A stretch of DNA of 64,000 bases from Agrococcus casei LMG 22410 (GCF_900163565.1 NZ_FUHU01000035.1:1-64000), one strand, 5' to 3'; shown: positions 10,701 to 17,864, numbered from the stretch's first letter. Notes: a model not told the origin generated them from the letters alone. Numbers and translations are program-made.

Positions 10701-11387
10701 CGGCAGCCACAAGTTGCCGACGGAGACGGTCTGCTGCGAGCCTGAGGGGAGCGCCTGCATGAGGCTGGTGACGTCGGCCCGAGCTGAGTAGTAGTAAGGC
10801 TGGTCGTTCGGCACGGTAGAACTCGGGTCGGCGGTGACCGACATTGCCGACTGCGCGACGCCGAAGACGCTGCCGCTGCCGATCTGGATGCGCGGCGCCT
10901 GCGTCGTGTATGAGCCGGAAGGCAGCGAGCGCGGGTCGCCGTTCGCGCTGCAACGGCCCTGAACGTCTCGGCCCCGGTCGTCCTTGATTATCCCGGTGTT
11001 GCCCATCCAGTAGAGCTCGGCGCGCACGACCTCAGCGCCGGCGGGCACGGTGATGTTCGCCGAGCTCGAGTTGGCACCCATCGCTGACGAGCCGCCGGTG
11101 TTCACCATGTTGAAGTAGTCGTTGTAGCCGGCGACTCCATTGTGCAGCTGCGTCCTTGACGTACCGCCGGTGAGAGCAGAGCCGCTGGCGACGAGGTTGC
11201 CGTTGCCGATCTTGATGTAGTCACCATTGACCACATCGTTGTAGCTCTGGGTCATCGGTTTGACCACTGCTGCCTCGGCATCGGTCACCTGCGTCGCAAA
11301 CACTCCTGTTGCAACCAGAAGGAAAGTGAGTGCGAACGCAACCGGCTTGGAAAGAACACTGCGAGTTCTGGACTGGCGTGTAGACAT
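1713..11387 (-). CDS. giant LPETG-anchored surface protein with about 24 DUF11-type repeats
   Basis: This 3224-residue cell-wall protein starts with a Sec signal peptide (hydrophobic core VAFALTFLLVATGVF, likely cleavage after DAEA). Residues about 40-390 form a unique N-terminal head with Gly/Ser-rich beta-type sequence, including AELYWMGNTG and the phrase ARADVTSLMQ. From about 395 to 3160 there are 24 tandem beta-sandwich repeats of about 115 residues. These are of the DUF11/TIGR01451 type (DUF7507-like). Each opens with a pattern like I.L.K.G.L..G.AGD and closes with LAPGESVTATATYTLTQADV followed by DAG.V.N.A. The C-terminus has LPETG at 3186-3190, a membrane helix and the basic tail RRTRDGVVQ, so sortase should link it to peptidoglycan. 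The architecture suggests a stalk-like adhesin carrying the head away from the cell. Ligand unknown. No sortase gene is in the window. Confidence 0.9.
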   Translation of the reverse strand: MSTRQSRTRSVLSKPVAFALTFLLVATGVFATQVTDAEAAVVKPMTQSYNDVVNGDYIKIGNGNLVASGSALTGGTSRTQLHNGVAGYNDYFNMVNTGGSSAMGANSSSANITVPAGAEVVRAELYWMGNTGIIKDDRGRDVQGRCSANGDPRSLPSGSYTTQAPRIQIGSGSVFGVAQSAMSVTADPSSTVPNDQPYYYSARADVTSLMQALPSGSQQTVSVGNLWLPQGHGCFGGWTMSVVYDFGSYVQGNSQSVARNVILTDGHVRLASNDNPLTVDFSGFLAADTGVHASFSIGEGDAQIDGDYARYRPGASGWFTPLTGVKGVTNNIGVGHTPTGVRYHTGSGTFYNTSIDVVDVQMPNVVAGVTSAQLQFGTSGDSYLMQAAAFAVPVADVEIEKNHTGYGETGVAVEQILPGEQPSFTIVVRNPGSTDLTNVRVSDPLAPACDIVLDNLAAGAEHIYTCEGPPTDVGYINTATVTAVGGGGIELREKTASSEVQVSTIDLDKRVAPGADYTGRAGDTLDYSFVIRNSGTSTLANVALTDDMQGLEGLDVDWSTSSNTATEDGTLAPNETVRATATYTLTQEDVDAGEVLNENAQTSGIDAADHTVTSDGNARHPIESAAALELVKRGELEDGKAGDPIEYTFSARNTGNVTLTDVRIEDPHAGLSALEYAWPGAAGVLLPGETVTATATAPLTQAEADAGRVDNTATVFGTPPSGSEVDDEGTARIEVLQTPSIDIEKRGTLSGTGVAGDTVSYDFVVVNDGNTTLTDVAVSDPLFADADIQPVGSWPAEPGVLLPGESMQFTAAHALTQDEVDAGRLDNTAYVSGTPPSGTPVEDEDSYTVPVESTPGIEIAKTGSLELGGSGVADDTVAYQFEVTNNGNVTLSGVVIEDPAFAAAEIAYTWPGEAGVLAPGDVATATATWSVTQQQQDAGSVVNTASVTGTPPDGPPTTDEDREIVPIVSTPSLVLDKTGDLADSDMHVAGDVIDYSFTVTNNGNVTLTDVVISDDQLDGDATMTWPGAAGTLAPGQSATGVGQHSLTQAEIDAGFVDNTASATGNPPTGESPTTTDRDRVLMPQTSSLVLEKTGQLADDAIGVADDGSEYTFVVTNDGNTTLTGVTITDALPGLSTPAAGEWPGEDGVLAPGESVTFTATRTLTQADVDAGGVDNTATAVGTTPDGAETDDTDSHTLPLDADGSISLVKEGELASGAAAGDLINYTFTVTNDGPVTITSVYLADPLEGLSAVTFGEWPIPDEEGTLAPGDTVVGTATYELTQADVNRGAVDNTATVAGITLQNQPVEDQDDATVELPASPAIELTKTPSLSGEGVAGNTITYTLTVTNTGNVTLTDVAIDDPLEGLSELQIDWPGDAGTLSPGQSAAATATYTVTQADVNRGAVENTAATSGTGVRGGDVTDSADADVPLSQNAAIELVKSAALSDGATGAVGDTVEYTLVVRNSGDVSLTDVTIDDPMFPQGVEFGEWPGEPGTLAPNETVQATATWTLTQADLDANGVVNEATASGTPPNDEPVESPDGAIVDIVGTPLLTLDKSGELSGEGVAGDVIDYTFTITNEGTVTITDVELSDELEGLSAIEFGAWPADTGVLAPGESVTATANYSVTQADADAGQVDNSAETTGTTQSNGDVSDTDDHTQPLGATGGIDIAKSHEAGTYVVGDTVKYTFVVTNTGGVTLRDVAASDALEGLSELTYGAWPAAEGVLLPNESVSATATLTVTQAHVDAGQIDNTASAVGTPPSGDDVESTSTDRVPFTQTPTITLDKTSAVEGANAGDTVDYEFVVVNDGNVTLTDIELTDALDGLSEIVYATWPGAEGTLAPGDQVRATATYTLSQADVDSGSITNDATVVGTTPGGEEVEDESSVTDPLGSSPEMRIAKTANVHSPAVGEVVTYAFELENTGNVTLVDVAISDPMTGLSDLEYTWPGDAGVLAPGEIVTATATYTITQADVDAGGVTNSATGNGVPPTGEPEQPTVEEEVPIETTPAIGIDKSAELADGAVGQAGDEVTYTFVVTNTGDVTLRDVNVTDDMEGLSDLVYGNWPNAERVLAPGEQVEATATYTLTQADVDAGFVANEATATGQPPQGDPIETPTNERIETPGTLAISIDKTAAAENGPATVAGETVSYVFVIVNEGTRTLTDLVLSDPLDGLSEPTIDWSTAATEGQLAPGESVTATAEYTLTQADVDAGLVENTATIDAEDLLGNPTTDDDDANVALEGTPLIELDKTTVTEPTQVGQTLDYEFEITNAGTVTLRQISIVDGLEGLSAPAVDWSTAAVEGELAPGETVIATAQLTVTQAHIDAGEIVNAAVASGVPDNEEPVESPDEVVYPLPQLPSISTVKTAELPEGSTGAVGEAVAYTIVVTNDGNVTLNDVSVSDPMFEADELTYDWSTASAEGVLAPGEIVAVTAVHTLTQADIDAGRVDNTATGSGTSPIGPIDDEDDATVTIVQAPSMTLAKSSSTDAVPAVGETITYTFEAVNDGNVTLQDVTIDDPKQGLSELVYDWSEAAVEGQLAPGERVTATAEYVITQADIDAGLVENGATATGTPPNDGDPVVPEDTEIVEVPQSPSIGLAKLGLLAEGQSGVAGDLVQYTFEVVNDGDVTLSDVAISDPLVGMSEIVYGDWPGETGVLAPGESVTATAEYTLTQQDVDNGVRENVATASAVPPLGGDVTDEDTATVGTDSVGAIDVEKSASVQDGGLVGDEIVYDFTATNTGTVTLSNVTLEDSLEGLGEIQYNWPGEAGVLAPGESVTATAVYTLTQADLDRGEVENTVVVTGDVPGPEDPVEDDDKVTTPTPGYSSLVLEKSSEVDSDGAAAVGDVITYTLVVTNDGTLTLSDVVIDDPMEGLSELEYTWPGEAGVLAPGESVAATATYVVTQSDIDGGVVENAATATGVPPYGEDPETPTENETPLEQNSELLFEKTSSYNGNGEVGEVIDYGFKLENAGNTTLTDVAVIDELPGLSEIIYEWPDADNPGVLLPGEVATATATYALQQSDIDAGGVTNSATGTAQPPAPCPDCENPPTLVPPDETTTEVPRETGIWMEKTGAMEKGAIGEVGDTITYSFEVKNIGNVTLTDVAIDDQMEGLSQITWLWPNAERPGVLLPDETATATATYQLTAADLELDTIANHASVTGTPPEGMEPPSYDDSTKVSVPTPEDPGTGLPETGMNVSGYYIALLALVLAALGATVLLSRRTRDGVVQ
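1907..10205 (-). repeat. about 24 tandem 345-bp coding repeats (DUF11-type domains)
   Basis: These are the nucleotide repeats encoding the stalk of the giant surface protein. The units agree in protein motif (WPG..GVLAPGE, LTQADVDAG) but differ widely in sequence. They therefore look old and diversified rather than recently amplified. Boundaries are approximate, from the spacing of the K-x-G openings. Confidence 0.8.
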
Positions 11388-11627
11388 ATAGGGGACGACC
11401 TGTTCTCTGTTAATGCTGAAAGCGGCGCATGTCAGCCACTTACGGCATGAGGCATCGGCAGTATCCTACTGTAAAATAATTCACCTTGGAAGACGTTTGT
11501 GAATTCTTCGCAGTTTGGCGCGAACCACACTGCTGACTCCCCTATATATAGGGCGCATCTGTCTGCGCCATCGGACTCGTGCCGCACGACTACGATGGGA
11601 GGGCACCCATTTCGCCTGAGGAGAGCC
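11388..11627. promoter_or_regulatory. divergent promoter region between the giant surface-protein gene and purL
   Basis: This 240-bp region lies between two divergent starts and is locally AT-richer than its surroundings (around 11463-11485 and 11540-11553). It contains a perfect 14-bp palindrome CCCTATATATAGGG at 11540-11553. A related CATATAGGGG lies across the start codon of the minus gene at about 11385. No consensus -35/-10 pair is certain for either direction. The palindrome could be a promoter core or an operator. Confidence 0.4.
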
Positions 11628-13916
11628 GTGACATACCAGCGCCCCGCCCCTGACTCCGTCGATGACGCGATCGCATCGTCCGAACGCGAGCAGCCGTTCG
11701 AAGCCCTCGGCCTCAAGGCCGACGAATACGCGCGGATTCGCGATATTCTCGGCCGCCGTCCCACCAGCGGCGAGCTGGCGATGTACTCGGTGATGTGGAG
11801 CGAACACTGCTCGTACAAGTCGTCGAAGAAGTACCTGCGCGCGTTCGGCCAGAAGGTCACCGACGACATGAAGAAGAACCTCATGGTCGGCATGGGCGAG
11901 AACGCCGGCGTGCTCGACGTGGGCGAGGGCTGGGCCGTCACCTTCAAGGTAGAGAGCCACAACCACCCGTCGTTCGTCGAGCCGTTCCAGGGCGCTGCGA
12001 CCGGCGTCGGCGGCATCGTCCGCGACATCATCTCGATGGGCGCCCGCCCCGTAGCGGTTATGGACGCCCTGCGCTTCGGCCACCCCGACCACGAAGACAC
12101 CGCACGCATCGTGCACGGCGTCACCGGCGGCATCTCGTTCTACGGCAACTGCCTCGGCCTGCCCAACATCGGCGGCGAGACCCGCTTCGACCCCGTGTAC
12201 CAGGGCAACCCGCTCGTCAACGCGCTTGCGGTCGGCGTGCTGCGCCACGAAGACCTGCACCTCGCGAGCGCGACCGGCGCCGGCAACAAGGTGGTGCTCT
12301 TCGGAGCCCGCACCGGCGGCGACGGCATCGGCGGCGCATCCATCCTCGCCAGCGACACGTTCACAGAAGACGGGCCCACGAAGCGCCCCGCTGTGCAGGT
12401 CGGCGACCCCTTCGCCGAGAAGGTGCTCATCGAGTGCTGCCTCGAGCTGTACGCCGACGAGCTGGTCAGCGGCATCCAAGACCTCGGCGCCGCGGGCATC
12501 TCGTGTGCGACCAGCGAGCTGGCTGCCAACGGCGGCTCGGGCATGAAGATCGAGCTCGACCACGTGCTGCTGCGCGACCACACGCTCACTGCTGAAGAGA
12601 TTCTGATGTCGGAGTCGCAGGAGCGCATGATGGCCGTCGTCGAGCCGTCGAAGCTCGAGGCGTTCATGGCCGTATGCGAGAAGTGGGATGTCGAGTACTC
12701 CGTGCTCGGCGACGTCACCGGCGACGGCCGCCTGGTCATCACCCACGGCGGCGTAACCATCGTCGACGTCGACCCCTCGACTGTCGCAGTCGACGGTCCC
12801 GTGTACGACCGCCCCTCAGAGCGGCCCACATGGCTCGACGCTCTGCAAGCCGACTCTGCCACGTCGCTTGAGCGCGCATCCGACGGCACCGCCCTGCGTG
12901 GGCAGCTGCTGCAGATGATCGGCAGCGCCAATCTCGCTGACACCTCATGGATCACCGACCAGTACGACCACTACGTGCTCGGCAACACCGCGCTGGCGAC
13001 GCCCGACGACGCCGGCATGGTGCGCATCGACGAAGAGTCGGGGCTCGGATTCGCCGTGTCGCTCGACTGCAACGCCCGCTTCTGCCAGCTCGACCCGCGC
13101 GAAGGCGCCCGCGCCGCACTGGCCGAGGCCTACCGCAATGTGGCCGCAACCGGTGCCACTCCCCTCGGCGTCTCAGACTGCCTGAACTTCGGCAACCCCG
13201 AGGTTCCGGCTGTGATGTGGCAATTCTCTGAGGCTGTTGACGGGCTCGCAGATGGCTGCGTCGAGCTTGGCATCCCCGTCACCGGCGGCAATGTGTCGTT
13301 CTACAACCAGACGGGTGAGACGCAGATTCACCCGACCCCCGTCGTAGGCGTGCTCGGCGTGATCGACGACGTCGACCGCCGCGTGCCCAGCGGCTGGCAA
13401 GACGAGGGCAACCTGCTCTACCTGCTCGGCACCACCCGCGACGAGCTCGACGGCTCGGTGTGGTCTTCTGTCGTGCACGACCACCTCGGCGGACGCCCGC
13501 CGCTGGTCGACCTCGCCGCCGAGAAGCGCTTGGGCGAACTCATGTCGAACGCCGCCTTCGATGGTCTCGTGTCGGCTGCACACGACCTGTCAGACGGCGG
13601 ATTGGCGACTGCGGTCGTCGAGGGCGCCATGCGGTTCGGCGTCGGGGCCAGGGTGGTGCTGAGCGAGCTCATGCAGCGCGACGGTGTCGACGCGACGGCT
13701 GCTCTGTTCTCTGAGTCAGGAGCCCGGATGCTCGTGGCGGTTCCGCGCGAGGAAGACGTGAAGTTCAGAGGCATGTGCGACGCTCGCGGTGTGCCCGTGC
13801 TGCGGATCGGCGTGACCGACTCCGAGGGCGACCAGGTCGAGTTCCAGGATCACTTCACGGTGTCGATCGACGAGCTGCGGGCGACGAACCGCGAGCCGCT
13901 GGAGCGGTTCGCCTAA
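11628..13916 (+). CDS. purL: phosphoribosylformylglycinamidine synthase subunit PurL
   Basis: This is the large subunit of the FGAM synthase that converts FGAR and glutamine-derived ammonia to FGAM in de novo purine synthesis. It is an ATP-dependent cytosolic step. The GTG at 11628 is preferred because GAGGAG lies just upstream; the frame is open further but that extension has no family resemblance. The 762 residues match the bacterial small-type PurL. Diagnostic motifs are [10 protein letters not shown] (residues 58-67) and [13 protein letters not shown] (about 106-118), followed by [13 protein letters not shown]. PurS and PurQ are not in the window, so this copy is detached from them. It ends at a large hairpin shared with the convergent neighbour. 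Confidence 0.97.
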   Translation: MTYQRPAPDSVDDAIASSEREQPFEALGLKADEYARIRDILGRRPTSGELAMYSVMWSEHCSYKSSKKYLRAFGQKVTDDMKKNLMVGMGENAGVLDVGEGWAVTFKVESHNHPSFVEPFQGAATGVGGIVRDIISMGARPVAVMDALRFGHPDHEDTARIVHGVTGGISFYGNCLGLPNIGGETRFDPVYQGNPLVNALAVGVLRHEDLHLASATGAGNKVVLFGARTGGDGIGGASILASDTFTEDGPTKRPAVQVGDPFAEKVLIECCLELYADELVSGIQDLGAAGISCATSELAANGGSGMKIELDHVLLRDHTLTAEEILMSESQERMMAVVEPSKLEAFMAVCEKWDVEYSVLGDVTGDGRLVITHGGVTIVDVDPSTVAVDGPVYDRPSERPTWLDALQADSATSLERASDGTALRGQLLQMIGSANLADTSWITDQYDHYVLGNTALATPDDAGMVRIDEESGLGFAVSLDCNARFCQLDPREGARAALAEAYRNVAATGATPLGVSDCLNFGNPEVPAVMWQFSEAVDGLADGCVELGIPVTGGNVSFYNQTGETQIHPTPVVGVLGVIDDVDRRVPSGWQDEGNLLYLLGTTRDELDGSVWSSVVHDHLGGRPPLVDLAAEKRLGELMSNAAFDGLVSAAHDLSDGGLATAVVEGAMRFGVGARVVLSELMQRDGVDATAALFSESGARMLVAVPREEDVKFRGMCDARGVPVLRIGVTDSEGDQVEFQDHFTVSIDELRATNREPLERFA

Positions 13917-13925
13917 GCGCTAGGC

Positions 13926-14006
13926 GCTGAAAGTAGTCGATTTTCGCCACCAGGCCGATTTTGGGCCCGATCTCGGTGGCAGAACCAAGAATCGACTACT
14001 TTCAGC
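13926..14006. terminator. nested hairpin between convergent gene ends
   Basis: Outer arms of 17 nt, GCTGAAAGTAGTCGATT at 13926-13942 and its exact complement at 13990-14006, enclose an inner stem GCCACC (13946-13951)/GGTGGC (13975-13980). It lies between purL and the convergent AbiEi-like gene and can serve both directions. Confidence 0.7.
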
Positions 14007-14012
14007 TCCCGC

Positions 14013-14858
14013 CTACCCGAACCTCAGCCGGGTTGGATGCCCTTGACTGAGGATCTGGCTGATGAGCTGCATCGTGCGCTCGAGATCATGCATGACATCG
14101 AAGTGAGTCACGCGATGCCAGCGACCACCGGCCCGCAGCACGTTCTGATTGCGTCGGTGGTCTCGGTCGTACTGCTCGAGGCCACTGTGATGCTCGCGGC
14201 TGTCGCACTCGACACACAGCCATCCCTCGAACACGGTGTCAAGCCGACCGCCTTCGAAGGGCACCTGCGGCTCGACCGTCCAACCGTGATCGAGGCCAGA
14301 GACTCGAACGATCGACTCGGTGCCGGACTCGGCCCTGGGATCGACCAGATCGAACCATGGCCTGCATCGCTCCGGCGCGCGGTCACGCAGCGCGGCCAGG
14401 CCGTCGAGATCCAGCTGCCCGCGATACAGCGCGCTGTCGAGCGTGGCGATAGCGTCGAGGCGCCCTGCCCGCTGCAGGTACTGCCACAGGGCGTCCGCCA
14501 CCGTCACGCGCCAAGGATCAGCATCGGCTGCGTGCTCATGCCAGACCCGTCGGATGCCGTTGAACTTCTTCTTCGAGCTGTGAGGCACGGTCGCCACATC
14601 GACGATGCGGGTCTGTTCGGTGACCCAGATGCCGTAGCTGCGCAGCGCACTTCCGCCGCCGAGGATCCCACCCGCGCGAAGAGCAGTGACCACCGAAGGA
14701 TCGACAGTCGGCAGGGCAAGCCACTGGCGGCCGATCCGCAGGAGACTGCCATGCATGACTTGTTGCTGCAGCTGCCGCTGAGTGAATCCATGAGCGTAGA
14801 GGGTGTGGCGGGGTGCGGCGCCGCCGAACGTTCGCAGCACTGAGATGAGATCGCGCAT
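14013..14858 (-). CDS. AbiEi-like / DUF559-type endonuclease-fold protein
   Basis: The 281-residue protein resembles a common actinobacterial family annotated as AbiEi antitoxin-like or DUF559 proteins. The N-terminal 80 residues form a winged-helix-like unit (VLRTFGGAAPRHTLYAHGFT, with LQQQVMHGSLLRIGRQW). The C-terminal part carries EGWLCVECDSREHHSGLEQY, DRDHRRNQNVLRAGGRWHR and VTHFDVMHD. This resembles the Vsr/DUF559 restriction-endonuclease fold, with acidic and His residues in place. No toxin gene (AbiEii) lies next to it, so a toxin-antitoxin role is not supported here. The start is uncertain: ATG at 14858 lacks a good ribosome site and the frame continues to a TTG at 14894. It stands alone between hairpins. 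Confidence 0.65.
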   Translation of the reverse strand: MRDLISVLRTFGGAAPRHTLYAHGFTQRQLQQQVMHGSLLRIGRQWLALPTVDPSVVTALRAGGILGGGSALRSYGIWVTEQTRIVDVATVPHSSKKKFNGIRRVWHEHAADADPWRVTVADALWQYLQRAGRLDAIATLDSALYRGQLDLDGLAALRDRAPERCRPWFDLVDPRAESGTESIVRVSGLDHGWTVEPQVPFEGGRLDTVFEGWLCVECDSREHHSGLEQYDRDHRRNQNVLRAGGRWHRVTHFDVMHDLERTMQLISQILSQGHPTRLRFG

Positions 14859-14952
14859 GGGAGGAGTGTGGATCCCGTGAGCAGGCCTGCGCAACTGCTC
14901 ACGGGCACCTGTGCACAGCTGTCCCCTGTGCAGAGTTCGAGATGCCCCGTGC

Positions 14953-15027
14953 TGAAACGAGTCGAATCTGCTTCCTCGGTCGTGCTGAAGCCACTTTCAG
15001 GCACGTTTCGTGAGAATCGACTCGTTT
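14953..15027. terminator. long-armed hairpin after the glutaryl-CoA dehydrogenase operon
   Basis: GAAACGAGTCGA (14953-14964) pairs with TCGACTCGTTTC (15016-15027) across about 50 nt. It follows the minus-strand operon ending at 15040. The arms resemble those of the hairpins at 13926 and 62891 (GTAGTCGA/GAGTCGA type). Confidence 0.55.
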
Positions 15028-15039
15028 CGCGCCGGCGAT

Positions 15040-16224
15040 TCAGCTAAAGGCAGCCTCTCCAGTCAGGTCACGCCCGAGCACGAGCGCGTGCACCTCGTCG
15101 GTCCCCTCGTAGGTGCGCACCGACTCGAGGTTGGCGATGTGGCGCATCACCGGAAACTCGCTCGTGATGCCGTCGCCACCCAGAATCGTGCGAGCCTCGT
15201 GCGCGACGCCGATGGCCGAGCGCACATTGTTGAGCTTGCCGACGCTGATCTGCGACCGATTCAAGGTGCCCGCATCCTTCTGGGCACCGAGGTGCAGCGA
15301 CAGCAGCGCAGCCTTCTCGTATTCGAGCAGCATGTCGGCGAGCTTCGCCTGTGTCAGCTGAAAGCGGCCAATCGGCGCACCGAACACTTCGCGCGTGCGG
15401 CTGCGCTCGACCGCGACCTCGAGACACGTGCGGGCAACGCCCACAACGCCCCAGACGATGCCGTAGCGCGCTTCATTGAGGCAGCTGAACGGCGCCGACA
15501 ACCCGCGCGCCCCGGGCAGCCGCGCCGACTCCGGCACCCGCACATTCGTCAGGTCGATGTCGCACTGCACCGACGCCCGCATCGACAGCTTGCCGTCGAT
15601 CGCGCGCGCCTCGAAGCCCTCAGTAGCGGTCGGCACGGCAAACCCGAGAATGCCTTCGTCGCTCTTCGCCCAGACCACGGCCACGTCGGCCAGGGTCGCG
15701 AGGCCGATCCAGCGCTTGGCGCCGTTGAGCACCCATCCGTCTCCGTCACGCACCGCCGTGGTCGTCATGCCTGCTGGGTCGCTGCCGCCCGCAGGCTCGG
15801 TCAGCGCGAAGCAGCCAACGGCGCGGCCGGCCGCCATCTCGGGAAGCCACTGCTGCTTCTGCTCTTCAGACCCGTACTTCGCAATCGCCGACATCGCCAG
15901 CGACCCCTGCACCGACACGAAGGTGCGCCAGCCCGAGTCGATCGCCTCGAGCTCCATGCAGACAGCACCGTAGGCGGTTGCCGACGCCCCCGCGCACCCG
16001 TACCCCTCGATATGCATGCCCAAAAAGCCAGCCTCGCCGAGCTCGGCAATGAGCTCTCGGCGGAAGTGCTTGTTCTCGAAGTCCTCTTCGATGTGCGGCG
16101 CGATGCGCGACTCAGCAAAGTCACGCGCCTTCTGCTGCCACTGACGGGCCTCGTCATGCAGCAGCGCGTCGAAGTCGAAGACGCCTGCGACGGCCTCGCG
16201 GCCAGCGGTTGCGATTGTACTCAT
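15040..16224 (-). CDS. gcdH: acyl-CoA dehydrogenase, probably glutaryl-CoA dehydrogenase
   Basis: This 394-residue FAD-dependent acyl-CoA dehydrogenase has the usual family length. ATG 16224 is chosen because AAGAGG lies upstream and homology begins here. The FAD/substrate motifs are CFALTEPAGGSDPAGM and LNGAKRWIGLATLADVAVVW. The C-terminal TYEGTDEVHALVLGR followed by DLTGEAAF is very like glutaryl-CoA dehydrogenases (TYEGT.DIHALILGR). It places the catalytic Glu near residue 373. That enzyme oxidises and decarboxylates glutaryl-CoA to crotonyl-CoA in lysine/tryptophan/glutarate breakdown. The start lies one base after the stop of the CoA-transferase gene, so the two are translationally coupled and should act in sequence. 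Substrate assignment is inferred from the motif and the partner. Confidence 0.85.
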   Translation of the reverse strand: MSTIATAGREAVAGVFDFDALLHDEARQWQQKARDFAESRIAPHIEEDFENKHFRRELIAELGEAGFLGMHIEGYGCAGASATAYGAVCMELEAIDSGWRTFVSVQGSLAMSAIAKYGSEEQKQQWLPEMAAGRAVGCFALTEPAGGSDPAGMTTTAVRDGDGWVLNGAKRWIGLATLADVAVVWAKSDEGILGFAVPTATEGFEARAIDGKLSMRASVQCDIDLTNVRVPESARLPGARGLSAPFSCLNEARYGIVWGVVGVARTCLEVAVERSRTREVFGAPIGRFQLTQAKLADMLLEYEKAALLSLHLGAQKDAGTLNRSQISVGKLNNVRSAIGVAHEARTILGGDGITSEFPVMRHIANLESVRTYEGTDEVHALVLGRDLTGEAAFS

Positions 16225-16225
16225 G

Positions 16226-17401
16226 TCATGCCTCTTTCGGGTTGTCGCCTGCGAAGGTCTCATCGGCACGGATGCGCGGGCCGACTCCAGGCGGTGGGCT
16301 GCTGTACCGCACGGGGGTGCGGCTGAAGGTGATGGGGTTGGCTACTTGCCTGTGACGAATGCCGTCACTCTCGATCTCGATGACGGGATCGAGCTCGAGG
16401 CACTCGGCGAACGCGAAGGCCTCAGAGACGGTGTTGATGACCGACGCGGGGATGCCGCGAGCGCGGAAGATCTCGCTCCATTCGGCGGCCGAGCGCTCGG
16501 CCAGCGCGCCTTCGAGCAGCGGCAGCAGCTCGGCCCTGTGCGCGACTCGTGCGGCGTTTTCGGCGAACCGCGCATCCGTGGCGATCTCTGGCATGTCGAT
16601 GGCCTCGGCAAGGGCCGCGAACTGGCGATCGGTGCCGACTGCGAGGGTCATGGCGCGGTCTGCGGTGTGCACGACCTCGTACGGCGCGATGCTCGGGTGC
16701 GCGTTGCCCATGCGGGCGGGTTCCGCGCCACCGGCGACGTAGGCCGACGCCTGGTTGACCAGTGCAGAAAGCGCGCTCGAGAGCAGGTTGACCTCGACGT
16801 GCTGCCCCTCGCCCGAGCCGCCAGCCCGGTCGCGCTCGATGATGGCCGACAGAATGGCCGTCACGGCATGCAGCCCCGTGATGACGTCGACCAGCGCGAC
16901 GCCCACCTTCGACGGCTCGCCATCGGTCTCACCCGTGATGCTCATGAGCCCGCTCGCAGCCTGCACGAGCAGGTCGAAGCCAGGCAGGTCGGCGCCGGCT
17001 TTGGCGCCGAATCCGGTGATCGAGCAGTAGACGAGCGCCGGATTCTCGCGCTTCAGATCGGCGTACCCGAGGCCGTAGCGGTCGAGCGTGCCCGCACGTG
17101 AGTTCTCGACCACGACGTCGGCCTGACGCGCGAGCCTGCGCAGCGCATCTGCGTCGTCGGGGTCGCTGAGCGATGCGGTGACCGATCGCTTGTTGCGATT
17201 CACGGATGCGAAGTACGTCGAGGTGCCGTCTTCGGCTTTCGGGGGTGCCCAGGCGCGGGTCTCGTCTCCGATTCCGGGTCGCTCGACCTTGATTACCTCG
17301 GCGCCCATGTCGGCGAGCAGCATCGTGGCGTACGGGCCCGCGAGCACGCGGGACAGATCGAGGATGCGCACTCCGTCGAGCGCACCAGGGGGATACTGCA
17401 T
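16226..17401 (-). CDS. CaiB/BaiF family CoA-transferase (class III)
   Basis: This 391-residue family III CoA-transferase moves CoA between carboxylic acids through an aspartyl-CoA intermediate. The opening LDGVRILDLSRVLAGPYATM and the phrase GAEVIKVERPGIGDETR are hallmarks. The catalytic Asp is D143 in GFDLLVQAASG. AGGAATCCC precedes the ATG. It sits 11 bases after chorismate mutase and 1 base before the acyl-CoA dehydrogenase. With a glutaryl-CoA-type dehydrogenase as partner, succinyl-CoA:glutarate CoA transfer (the human SUGCT reaction) is the best guess. Other dicarboxylates cannot be excluded. Confidence 0.88.
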   Translation of the reverse strand: MQYPPGALDGVRILDLSRVLAGPYATMLLADMGAEVIKVERPGIGDETRAWAPPKAEDGTSTYFASVNRNKRSVTASLSDPDDADALRRLARQADVVVENSRAGTLDRYGLGYADLKRENPALVYCSITGFGAKAGADLPGFDLLVQAASGLMSITGETDGEPSKVGVALVDVITGLHAVTAILSAIIERDRAGGSGEGQHVEVNLLSSALSALVNQASAYVAGGAEPARMGNAHPSIAPYEVVHTADRAMTLAVGTDRQFAALAEAIDMPEIATDARFAENAARVAHRAELLPLLEGALAERSAAEWSEIFRARGIPASVINTVSEAFAFAECLELDPVIEIESDGIRHRQVANPITFSRTPVRYSSPPPGVGPRIRADETFAGDNPKEA

Positions 17402-17412
17402 GGGATTCCTGT

Positions 17413-17778
17413 CTACTGCTGGGTGCCGTGATCGCGCTGGTCGTCGCTGCGCGCATCCGCTTCTGCAGAACCGGCCTGGTCTGTGCCTGCTTCGCGAGCG
17501 AAGTGCTCGTGGTGCCGGATGACCTCGCCGACGACGAAACTCAGAAACTTCTCGGCGAAGGCCGGGTCGAGGCCGGAGTCGCTCGCGAGCTGGCGCAGCC
17601 GCTGAATCTGGCGGTCTTCGCGCGCAAGGTCTGAGGGCGGCATCGTGTGCTGTGCCTTCAGACGCCCCACGGCCTGCGTCAGCTTGAATCGCTCGGCAAG
17701 CGTGTGGATGAGGATCGCATCGAGATTGTCGATGCTGTCGCGGTAGCGGAACAGGGCCTCGCGCGGGTCTTCACTCAT
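17413..17778 (-). CDS. chorismate mutase (AroQ type)
   Basis: This 121-residue all-helical AroQ-class chorismate mutase converts chorismate to prephenate for Phe/Tyr synthesis. Motifs visible are YRDSIDNLDAILIHTLAERF (helix 1), VGRLKAQHTMPPSDLAREDR (the conserved Lys, then the Pro/Asp-rich turn) and the last helix FLSFVVGEVIRHHE. A hydrophilic Gln/Asp-rich tail of about 25 residues follows. It is first in an operon with a CoA-transferase and an acyl-CoA dehydrogenase, which is not a biosynthetic setting. The pairing may simply be promoter sharing. There is no signal peptide, so it is cytoplasmic. Confidence 0.88.
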   Translation of the reverse strand: MSEDPREALFRYRDSIDNLDAILIHTLAERFKLTQAVGRLKAQHTMPPSDLAREDRQIQRLRQLASDSGLDPAFAEKFLSFVVGEVIRHHEHFAREAGTDQAGSAEADARSDDQRDHGTQQ

Positions 17779-17817
17779 GCCCCCAGCCTACTTGGGTCGG
17801 CCGCGCGGATGACTCTT

Positions 17818-17851
17818 CTGGCCGTTTCAGCACTTCTCAGCCAACGGCCAG
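17818..17851. promoter_or_regulatory. inverted repeat in divergent promoter region
   Basis: CTGGCCGTT (17818-17826) and AACGGCCAG (17843-17851) form perfect 9-bp arms, 14 bp before the plus-strand start at 17865 and 40 bp before the minus-strand start at 17778. Because both genes run away from it, it is more likely an operator or leader hairpin than a terminator. Confidence 0.4.
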
Positions 17852-17864
17852 TAATCTGATCACC

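Noticed and set aside
11481-12746. Long open frame antisense to purL (421 codons), and similar long antisense frames under other genes
   Set aside because: In very GC-rich DNA the antisense of a real gene is often open. The translation is low-complexity (A, V, H, D, R) without domain motifs, whereas purL on the other strand is unmistakable.
14013-14858. Calling the AbiEi-like gene part of a toxin-antitoxin or phage-defence system
   Set aside because: No AbiEii nucleotidyltransferase or other defence gene is adjacent; the neighbours are purL and an acyl-CoA metabolism operon.
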